This document shows, one piece after another, positions 49,513-61,500 of a stretch of DNA of 64,000 nt (the stretch's first letter is position 1; each line of letters opens with the position of its first letter). The stretch spans positions 39,045,795 to 39,109,794 of the forward strand of contig NC_092670.1 of NCBI RefSeq assembly GCF_964355755.1. The letters run 5' to 3'. The notes beneath the pieces are model-generated. The model was not told the DNA's origin, did not search any database, and was given only the letters and a program-made list of their open reading frames with translations. Source of the stretch: Antedon mediterranea. Lineage: Eukaryota; Echinodermata; Crinoidea; Comatulida; Antedonidae. Made by a program: the position numbers and the translations under genes.

Positions 49513-52500
49513 GTAAGTGTATTATTTCAATTTAATTAGCTCCATATTCTTAGCTGTCAAACCTATATTATATTGAACTTTTCTCTTTTTAATGTATTGA
49601 TCATAAGCCGACAGTACATGCTATCCGATTTTGTTAGATTTGTGTTTATGGAGAGTAACACATTATTACAATTACAATTGGGATACAGTATACGGTATAT
49701 ATTATAGCTCTGCTAACTTTTCTGGCTGTTTTACTTTATCGTTTTGATTTAGATTTCGCTTTTTTTTTGTATCTCCATTGAGATCCAGCTACTGATACCC
49801 ACAGCATTGTCATTTTTTTCAGTAATTTGCCTTTGGATATATATCGCTTTCCGAATTCGAATAAAAATTAAGAATTCTGTCGTCATGGAGGAAATACATA
49901 TTCTTTATAGAAGAGAAAGTTTCTTTATATAGGCCTAACTCGGGTTTCGTTAACAGATAATTGTATTTGAAGGTGTATTAAGTGAGGGACAAGCATGCTT
50001 ATTGTTGCCAATGAAACCACGCACGAAGAGACAGACACGCGCGTGTGAAAGGCGATCTACACCGGGTGGTACACTACTTATCAGAATTTCAACGCACGCG
50101 TAAAAAATGTCTCTTATGGTGGTTTCTTTCCCTTATTATCTAGTCCTATATTGAAAAATGAAAAAAAAAAACACTCCAAAGAGTCCGGCGGTGGAATTCA
50201 GTATTATATGGCGAGTCATATGGCCGAGTGGTTAAGGCAGGGACGCCGTTTACCGTACCTAAAGAGCCAACAACATCGGCAAGGGTTCGAGGCCGACTCG
50301 CTCCTAGTTCTTGTGGTGGAACAAGTCTTCTCGGATAAGGACTATAAACCGTAGGTCCAGTGTACACAGTTATAACCTGTGTGTACTTTAAAGAACCCAG
50401 TTCATTATTCGAAAAAGAGTAGGGGGTTACCCCGGTGAACTGGTTCACACAATAGCCCCTGTATCAGGGGGATTACCACCTATGTGATAGGACAGTGATT
50501 AATTCACTATTGGTAATCCTTGGCCACATTGCCTAAAGACATAAAATAAAAAAAATAAATAAATATATGCAAACATATAGATATTGCTACGTACATTTAA
50601 AGACTCTATTCTGCGTTATGTGGAAACTCCCTACTCGTTTCTTATCATCGTTTATATTCTTAGTGTATTTTGCCACTCACATTATGTATTATAAAACAAC
50701 TATTCTGTTTTGTATTCCTTGAATGGAGAAAATATTTCCATTCAACTCCTACATAATTATTATTTATATAAAAGTACGATTACAGTTAGAAACGCTTAAA
50801 ACCAAATGTAAGTTTAGTACGGCTTTCCAAAAAACAAAACAATTAAATTTCGAGTTTTTCGAAATAAATATAGGCCTATCTGTTTCATATGTTTTAAAAT
50901 ACTCCCAACATAAATATTGTATTCTATATTGCTATGCATCAATGCACTCTCTATTCTCTGTTTATAATACCTAATCATATCAAAATGAATATTATAAAAT
51001 GAGCTACCACTACCTAACACAACAGTACAAGGACATTTCAAAATTACCCTAGAGTAATAATACAATAATAAAATCAATAGCATTGCAATCAGCGTTATTA
51101 TGGGTTGAAAAAAAGGTAGGTACTTGCATGACAATAATGTCTTAAGTCTGTTATATCACTCTCATTACGTTTATTGTGCATTTTCATACATTAACACTCC
51201 ATTATTATGAAGGAATACAAGCATAATTTGGAAAAAAAATGCAAATACAAATTAGCAGCAGGGGCGGATTCCGGCCTCAGGGTCGGATATTTCTTAAAGT
51301 TCTTAAAACATCTAGTCCTAATTGCGGTCATTTTGATACCATGGGTTTCTGGATGCGTGCAGCAGAAAACAATTGAGTAAAGCTTTGTCTACACTATCAA
51401 ACTGTATGTGAAAAACTGTGATGTGCTCATATATGGGCATGATGATGTCATATCACTATCATTTCCATATTTGACACATCGCATTTTATTGTCACATAAA
51501 GTTTGATAGTGTAGACCGAGATTAACGAACAAACGCACAAATATATTATACGTGTCTTAACCGTTGTACTCACAATATTTTAAACTACATTTGAAAACCG
51601 TTCCGGGGGTAAGGTGTGGGTGTGGTGGGGGTGATGGTAGGCCTATCTTTAATTATTAACAGGCATGAAAATAGACGAAAGTTTAAACAAATTAATGAGT
51701 ATTCACTTTTTGCGATACATAATTTTCAATATTGTTCACAATTTGAATTAGGTTACCTATAAAAGTCAGTAATAATATTGTGCGTTACTCTTAATTAAAA
51801 ATTAAATCGTCTACTTTTAAGTGGCGGCAAGAGTTAATCTTTTAGTCGTTTTATCAATTCTTGAACTTCCTAACAATCAAATGAATTATTTTCGGTCTTT
51901 GCGTACCTTTGTTATTCCAAGGTTTCTGACAGTGTTGAAATACTACGATACCTAGTGACCCTTACGTGACTATAAAGCGTAGAGCAAATGCCATGAGAGC
52001 TCATCCGTGAACATTTCATTAATAACTAACTACACCAGAAACTATTTTTTGGCTAGCATGTTTAAATATGCAGTACCGGTACTGTAAATGTGGTAAGCAG
52101 CATTACAATTAAAATTCAATAGTTAATGAGTTAAATTATTATAACCCCCCGCCATCTCCAAAAAAAAGTGAAATAGGTATAATTCATCATTTCTATTTAA
52201 GCATATCACTACCATATTTGGGCACATCACACTTTTGTTAAACAAGTTTGATAGTGTAGACAGAGCTTAAAGATGTATTTCCATCTAAAAAATGTTTTTG
52301 TTGTTGTTGTTGTTGAATAAGCCAGTTGAATGTCACATAATTCACTTTGATCAAAAACTAGATGGAAATAAATGTATTTACCTAAAAACTATAATTTAAA
52401 GCAAAAGAATAATCAAATTGGCTGCCAGCCAATGGGATTTTGGTTGAATTTAACCATTTATTTTGTCAAGTGAAAACCTTATTTTACCCGTTTTTTTTTT

Positions 52501-55500
52501 CTCTACGAAATTGATTAAGTTTATTAAAACTATAAAATGGCCTATTCAAAGTCTAATTTAATTATTTTTCATTTGGGGGACCGGGACAATACATCTTTAA
52601 GGATTAGTTTTTTTGTGGATATTATAGGCCTAGGCTTGAAAGTTTGTAAATTATAAGCACAAAAAAGCAGACTAAGTTTTAAACAAATAAATAACTATAA
52701 CATTTGGTGCAATAAGATCTCACAATTGTCTATAGTTTTTTAATAGTATTTTTATATGGTTTTTGTTATTGCTTACTAATTGTATTGATTTTCCTTGTGT
52801 GTGCTGCCCATAATGCTTTAATGTTTTATATGTTTAGTAATGTACAATACAATGCTTTCGGGTACTGGTACTGGTTCAGGTAACCATCTTCCTAGCCACT
52901 TAGTAGTCATTGACATTAATTTGGCATATTGATAAAATCCTAGAAATAATCAAAACAATTTCTTTTATAGATACACCGGTATGGACTAATTGTCCAGCAG
53001 ACATAAACATTAATACTGATGATGGAATGTCCACGGGCACAGCCAATTGGACGGAGCCTACGGTTACCGATGAAACACCAACCGACCAACTTGTCATAGT
53101 TATACTGTACGATTCAATGCCGTCATCTGTAATGATATCTAGTTTTGATATAGGAACAACCAATGTAAGGTATCACGCAACTGATGACGAGAATCCACCA
53201 CTGACCGGAGTTTGTGAATTCACCATTACGGTAACAGGTATGAGACAAACAACACCGGGTGTTTGGTTGTAATATTGCTCGGCGACCAAATCGATAAACG
53301 ACGAGTTCGGGTGTATTTTATTTTAAATTTAAATGACATGAAAATAACCAATATTTTATAACACCTAAATGAATTCCTTTCAATTGTGGCGTGCAATAAT
53401 ACGCACTATTGAACGGGCGTTCAATACAGTAGTACTTTTTCTTTTTTTTAAACCAATATTAAAGTTGACGTGCGACGTAAACAAGGCCATATACATGGTT
53501 GCAGTCGCGTGCGCAAATTGAGTTAGTGTCGACCGACCGACCAACCAACCGACCAACAGAGTGAGCTATATTTCATTTCATTTCATTATTTATTTGGTCT
53601 ATTTGAGTATATACATAACAAAAAAAACCCGAAAAACGCAACCGTATCAATGTTAATGCGAGTCAAAGCTTATGTATTTTAGTGCATATTATTTTAAAAT
53701 CGTCTTTATATTTTCTATGTAATATTTTCTGATGACATATATTGGGATTGCAAAATGCCAGTGTATAATAGAAGCATTGAGAAGCATTCACAAAAATACG
53801 TAAATCGTTATCCAGTTCAGTGGTTAATGACGACAATGTGGAATTCTTCTCGTCGTACCGTAACTTATTTATCTATGGGTGTGCCAATTGTTACTGTACA
53901 CAGTTCACTGAACCGGGTAATACTTATTCAATGGTACTTCCAACCCACAGAAACTGTGTATATCAAAACAATTGAATTAGACATGTATTTAAAAAGAGTA
54001 GCGAGTATTAAAATGAAGGTTTACTATTATTGGGCATAACAAGTTAACTCCCAAAATGCTATCACTGACGTCAAAAGAGGAAGTGGCTCTACACATGGAA
54101 TATTATTACTCCATGCTTTACCTCAATCCATTTTATTATATCAATGTTATTTATTCATGTATACCACCAGTCGATTCACAGAACATTAGCCATGAGACAG
54201 AATTAATTAAACAATTGATAGACATTCTTATCTTCTTCCATTGTTCAATTATCATTAATTGGATAGATGGCTGATCTTTGATGATGATAGTAATGATGAT
54301 AATATTCATGATGATAATATTATAGATGATGATAATATAGATGATGATGATGATGTATGACGATGATGATGTATGATGTATGATGATGGTGATGTATGAT
54401 GATGATAACGATAAAGAATATGATGATAATGATGATGATGTATGATGATGATGATGTATGATGATGATGATGATGATGATGATGGTGATAATGACAATGA
54501 TGTATGATAACGATAACGATGATGATGATGTATGATGATGGCGATGACGATGGTGGCGATGACGATGTATGATGATGATGATGTGTGATGATAATGATGT
54601 ATGATGATAAGTGATGACGACGACGATGATGATGAAGATGAAGATAATGATGATGATAATGATGATGGTGCTGATAATAATGATGATGATGACGACGACG
54701 AAGAACACAATGATGTTCATAAATGTGGTGGTTTACTACAAAGGAAAACAAATGTATTGACAATTTATTTTATTCTAGACAATGAAGCACCTGTAATTAT
54801 GAATTGTCCCATGACTGAAATAATGGAACTAACAGCCGAGGGTGAAAATGACATGGTAGTGACATGGACAGCGACATCTGCTACAGACAACTCTGGTACG
54901 ATACCATCTGAGACGGCAACTCACGAACCAGGAGATATGTTTGAAATTGGAACTACTGAAGTTGTTATAACTTACACCGACAGTGCTTCAAATGTCGCTG
55001 AGTGTGCTTTTAATGTCACCGTTCAAGGTAAACAAACGCCCAGCCTGGCATATTAAAGCTTGCTTCCCATTAGGACGCAACGCAAGGACATGAGCCGCAA
55101 CCCATGCGAATTTACCAATCAAAGCGATGGATTATTCGAACTGTCGTTTGTGATTGGTCAATTCGCTTGCGTTGCGCTTACGGAGCTTTCGCTTTGCGGA
55201 TGCACGCTTCACTGAGTTTGGTTTGGCAATATCATGGCGTCAGACCTAATTTTGTCGAGTTCAGTCAGTGAACGACGATGAATTTGGAAAAAATGGCTTA
55301 ATGCATAATTTATAAAAGTAAAAAGCAAATCAAAAGTTACATAACAACATAATATATAAAATACAATATTATAAATCCTTACAGTGTGATTAAATTAATG
55401 AACTGTTTAATATAAATTCCTTTCCTAACAGCAACTCAAGAGAGAAATTTCTCTAAGACCATCGGATAGTTAGTCCCCAAACGATTAAAGTTACAATTGG

Positions 55501-58500
55501 AGTCTTTCCAATTGTTGATGCCAAACAAATAAATAAATAAAATTTTTTTTTTAAATACGGACAAAATAAAAAGAAAAAAATTATCCCAAGATCCAAACAT
55601 TTTTCAGCAATGCAATTCGAAAACAAAATATAATAAATCAGTGCCGTTTACGAAATTATTAAAAATAAGTTTCAGGTCAAAATAACATTAAAAAAGTCAA
55701 TTTATTATGTGAATACAAGATTGATACAGTCTTATTTTAAAATATACAGATGAAGAAAGTCCACAAACATCTAACTGTCCAGAAAGCATGACTGAAATAA
55801 TTAGCGATGCTGAATCAACGGCTACAAGTATTTGGAGTGAACCAATTTTTACTGACAACGACGATGTTGTTAATGTTGATAGTACGCACAGTTCAGGCCA
55901 AACGTTTAATATTGGTAGCACAGAGGTATTGTATACAGCGACTGATCCGTCTGGAAATAACGGAACATGCTCATTCAATATTACCGTTTTACAAGGTATG
56001 ACTAAAGCTCTGTCTACACTATCAAACTAGTTTGACAAAAAAAGTGTGATGTGCCCAAATATGGTAGCGATATGACATCATCATGTCCATATATGGGTAC
56101 ATCACATTTTAGTTGTCACATAAAGTTTGATAAATAAAGTATAGACAGAGCTTTAGTTCACATTTAATAGATACACATTTTGCCTTTTATTGATAGATAT
56201 TAAACACTTTCTTTCCACTCTTTCCATTCTCGATTCGCACGAATATTGGGCCGCCTAGTGAATACAACTGGCTTTAATGTTTCATATTTTTATAAAGGTT
56301 AAGAATTTAAATTCAATTCAATTTAACTTTTTTTTAACCAAGATCAACTCATGGTTTGACAACAATGTTTTAACAATATACGTAGCCTACAGTATAATTA
56401 AACAAAAACAATAAACACTTTTTATTATGTTTAACTACCTGAATATTGAGTTTTAAATAATAATAATTATAGATTTCTATTGTTATGTATGTTAATTGTA
56501 ATATTTTTAAACTCTATTTTTTTTGTCTTCTTTATTTTTTGTTAGTAGTTTTTTTTATTTGTTATTCTTTTTTTGTGAGAACAATGATTGTAATAACTAT
56601 TGTAATGTTCAACAACAGTGTGATTATGCTTGTTCCTGACATAACTAAGCTATGTTATGCAGTAAATCACTATTATTACTGCATACCCAAACAAATCAGA
56701 AACAATATCGAATAGTTTAATTGATAAGAGTAAGAGATAAATTAAAAAAAAAATGAAAGCACTCAGAAACTGAGTGAAGTAATTGGTAAAATATTGTCAC
56801 AGAGGGCGCATGTTGATTTTTCGGCCCAAGTATACACATTTTTCTCTTTTTTTATTTGTATTTGTGAAGTTATTAATGAACCGATAATCTTGAATTTTTT
56901 CGGTATGTTTTATACCTACTTACACCTAAATATTCAGAATGATTACTTGAACATTGTAGGCGCATCGTGCCAACAAACAAACAAAGCAAATACTACGGTA
57001 ATACTTGACAAAAATCTATTTTAATAATAGTAATAAAATAGCAAAATGTAGGCCTACAGGTGTGAAATGAAAAGTAATTGTTTTTTTTTCTTTTAACAGA
57101 CATTGAACCCCCGGAATTCACTTTCTGCCCAAACGATACGGTTGTGTCTACACTTCCTGGGGCAAACTATTCAATTGTAAACTGGACATTACCAGAGGTT
57201 ACTGATGACGTACAGCTAATCTCCCTCGCCCAGGCAGTTACAGATTATTCAACGACTGGAGAGAGATTCTATATTGGAACAACTCAGTTACGTTTTATAG
57301 CTGTAGACGTCGTGGCAAGGACTTCACAGTGTATATTTAATATCATTGTAAACGGTTAGTATACGTTATTATTATTTATTTTATATTAGTTATAAGTCTT
57401 ACAGAAGAAACTTACAAACCAAATGAAATCTGGCATAACTATTCAAATTATGTTCTTTATGTAATATTCAATAGTTACTCTTCATTCAAGACTCATTGTA
57501 TTCTTTTTTTAAAGATATATTGCCCCCCTAAAAAAATATTTTTTTTTATTTTGTTGTTGAATATGTTATTTTAATGTCACATAATAGTTATTCACTCTCA
57601 CAAAAAATTGGGTCTGAAAAAAAAAATATTTACCTGAGAAAAATGTAATTTAAAGCAAAAAATGGTCAAATTGTCTGGAAGACAATGAGTTTTTGGGTAA
57701 TTTAACTGTTTATTTTGTCTTTTTATAGGTGAAATAATTTTTTTCCCCCGTTTTTTTTCTTATGGAAGTGAACAACTTCATTAAAACTGCAAAATGGCCT
57801 ATTCAAAGTCCGATTTAAAAAATCTTTATTTTTCATGATTTTGGGGGACAATACATCTTTAAATAATCGTACTCAATAGGCTAATTTTTAACTATTTACT
57901 TTTTTTTCAAATTTGCTTTATATAGAGTATTTATTGTATCTGTTTTCTGTTTCATACCTTTAAGTGGCAACTTTCGTTGCTGTTGGTTATGATGAAATAA
58001 AATTTACTAATTCAATTTCGCTCTATTTATGACTTCTAAGTAATAATTTAGGAGATGGGTGGATGTGCTATTTCGATCGCGCCCTTGAAGCATCCAATAT
58101 CTAAAATCTAACCCCTTCCCCCTTTTTTCAAGATGTATATATTGACATTTGTGCATATTGTTCTTTTTTTTAAATCTAATATCAAAAACAACATATAGGC
58201 CTACCATTTTTTAAATGAAATAATTATATTATTAATAGACGATGAAGATCCTACAATAACTTGTTCAACAAACTTTACAATCTACGTTGAATCTGGAGAG
58301 CAGTACGCAATCGTTGAGTACAATGTAAGCGCAACTGATAATGACAGATTCCCTAACATTACGACCTCTGACCCAGCGTCGGGAAGTCAATTAGGCATTG
58401 GAGTTACCAGTTTTACTATCACAGCAACAGATCAGTCGGACAATTCAGCACAATGCAGTTTTTATGTCACAGTTTTAGGTTTGTATATTTCGTAATCACT

Positions 58501-61500
58501 AACTAGAACAACAACATGAATGGCAAACATAAAAAAGGAAACAGAACTTTTCACATGCGGACCTATACAAATGCTTGCTCAAAAACGTACTGAGTGGCGA
58601 ACACAAGTGAGACGCGCAATGTCTAACGACGATTAGCGTTTAAGATGATGAATTATAATTGTATTAAACTCCTGATGTTTAACCATGTAATGATTTTGAA
58701 ATCTGTTTTATATATGTTTATTAACCAGTTAGTGCTCATAGCCGTTACACCACTGGATAAAGAGGTTAAAAGACATACGGAATTACGAAAAAAAGATTAT
58801 ATTAATTGAATAACAATGGTGTGAAGATTAGATTTACAACCACTAAAGAAAACTTACTGATTAATTGTATTAATCTTGTTAAATGAATGAACAACAGTGT
58901 TGATTCAAGGCAAAAGAGAGAACAAATCTTGATACTATTATTACGTAATAATACTTGTGTTACATAAAATTACTGCTGAAGCTTTGTCGAGAAACAGTGA
59001 ATATCTATTACACTCTACATACAATTGCCATATTATTTTTAACCCTAAGGCCTATTTGTAGTAGGATAAGCGATAAATCAAATTGTAATATCTTGTATTT
59101 TCAGATAACGAAGCTCCAAACATTACGTTCTGCCCAGGAAATATTACAATAAATACTGAACCTGGTGAAAGTTTTGGAATTGCAACTTGGCAACAACCAA
59201 CAGCAATTGATAATTCTGGGGAAGCAGTTGCAGTGACTACGGAAACTCACTCGAATGGAAGCTCATTTAGTCTTATGGGCTCTCCACATACTGTTAGTTT
59301 AACTTTAGCCGACAGCAGTTCAAATACAGCCATCTGTAGTTTTGCAGTTACAGTTATAGGTATTTATTTATTTAACACCTTTATGAATAAACAGGTCTAT
59401 ACAAGCAAAAATGGCATAACTCTTCGATTATAGAAATCCAAACAATTACAAAACATTATATAATTAATTTGAAAAAGGTGAAAATCAATAATCAGTAAAA
59501 TAACAATTGAATACTTTTATTTTATCGATTTTAGATGAAGAAGCACCAGAGACGAATTGTACGAATGATTATACCGTCAATACTACTTTGGGTTTAGCTA
59601 TATCCCAATCAGTACCCTATCCATTCATTATATTTGAAGATAACTCAGGTTTAAATGTTGATACAACACTGAGCATGTATCCACCTTATGACTTGCCCAT
59701 TGGACAAACGGTTATAGAGGTGAATGGAACTGACGCATATGGAAACGTTGCTACCTGTCAATATACGATAACTGTTGAAGGTTAGTTGTTGTAATATAAC
59801 ATAATACATAAACAGCAAAACAACTTTTCTCACTTCTATGAATATATTTTTCATCTCATACGCATCAAACGGAGAGCTCAAACTCGCCAATTACAATATG
59901 ATTATACTTTACAATGTATCGTGCTTATAAGTCTCATTTGAGCTTAGGGAGCTAGAGTCGTGAGTTACAACCCTGGTACTAGATCAGGATTGAACCCCGG
60001 ACCTTGAGATTGGAAGGCGAGCACGTTAACCGACAAGCTACAACTCCACTAATCGCCTTTTCATGCCCTATAGACGAATTAAATTCATTTATTCGTGAGA
60101 AATGTGTGCCCTACTCAATAAATTAAGCACAAACATTTTAAAATGACAACATTATTCTGTTCCATAACTATGTGAACTCTGAAGTATTATTTAGTCAAAA
60201 TATTATTATTATAGATAACGAAAACCCAGAAATTATCTGTCCTGAAAACCAAACTGTTGTAGCCGATATGGGTTCAATGGGAACACAAGTTAGCTGGTCC
60301 ACACCAAACGCTACAGATAATAGTGGTCAAGTGAGTGTTACTTTAGTAGACCTGATGGCGTCTGGATCTACGTTTCTAATCGGTGACCCCGTGACACTGA
60401 CATATACAGCACAGGATGACTCTGGTAACGAAGCAAGTTGTACATTTGTCATTCAGGTTTTGGGTAAGAAAACAGTATTTGTATTTTGACGACTTATAAT
60501 TGCTTAATTAAACAAAAGGAGTGACTTTGTAAGGGGAATAATTATCGAAAGGGCATTTTCTTACGTTGCGTAGGTTGCGTTACGTTGCGTTCTAGTGGGA
60601 ACCAAGCTATACTAATAAGTATTTATATTGTTTTAGATATGGAATCTCCGATGATAGCAAACTGCCCAATTGACATTGTAAACAACACAGACCCATCAAT
60701 AAATTCGACAACAATCACGTGGGATGAACCAACATTTAGCGATAATAGTGGCAGAACATCAAATTCCAGCTCGCACAGTAGTGGCGACACATTTTACATC
60801 GGTGTTACAACAGTGTATTATATGATTGAAGACGAATCGGGAAATATGGCCACTTGTAACTTTACCATTACAATTCTTGGTAAGTTTTTTCATGATTTAC
60901 TTTCAAAGGTCATATTTGTCACATACTTTGTATAATTTTAATGTTACGAATTAAATGACGTTTACTATTATAACTTTAAAATGATCGAAATTTCTGAGCT
61001 ATCATAGGAACATTACCAAGAGCAGATGAATAAATTATAACAAATACAAAATAAGAAGCACCAAGGAAATACTTAATACCATTTGGTGCTTCTTAATTTG
61101 TAAAGTTTACACTTTACTTATTTGTTCTTGAGAATGGTTCCAAAACCGTCGATCTTTTGTGTCAAAACATTTTAACTTACATCTCATTTTCTCACTTTAA
61201 ATCTTCAAATTTTGAAGCTTTTATCCTCTGTCACATTTCTTTCAAAGATACGGAGTCTCCAACGTTTACCTGTCAACAAGATACAGCATCTGAAACACTA
61301 CCTGGCGTGAACTACGCTAGTACTATTTGGCAACTACCGACATATGAAGATAACTCATTTGATGAGGTCACCGTGACATCATCTCACCCTAATCAACCAG
61401 TAGATTTAGAAATTGGTGATCATGTGATAATGTATAATTTTACCGACACATCTGGCAATCAGGCTTCTTGCTCTTTCACAATTACTATAAATGGTAAATT

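Noticed and set aside
50211-50306. A tRNA-Leu/Ser gene.
   Set aside because: Promoter boxes are present, but the middle does not fold as an anticodon arm and the unit continues into a SINE body repeated elsewhere.
50146-50448. 100-codon open frame (minus), with a close copy at 42750-42983 (plus).
   Set aside because: Both are the antisense of SINE S1; the similarity reflects the repeat, not a gene family.
52842-52880. Possible short first exon (MLSGTGTGSG) before HYR 1 of gene B, with phase-1 GTAACC donor.
   Set aside because: Not a signal peptide, weak donor and only about 90 bases before the next exon; the exon at 49449 is much better.
53755-54039. 94-codon open frame between HYR 1 and HYR 2 of gene B.
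   Set aside because: No HYR motif, no acceptor or donor in phase 1, and no similarity I recognise.
54151-54763. Several Ile-, Ser- and His-rich open frames of 130-190 codons on the minus strand.
   Set aside because: Translations of the GAT microsatellite in different frames.
54601-54778. Asp-rich N-terminal extension in frame with HYR 2 of gene B.
   Set aside because: Microsatellite read-through; a good acceptor lies at 54778 and every other HYR exon starts at the equivalent point.
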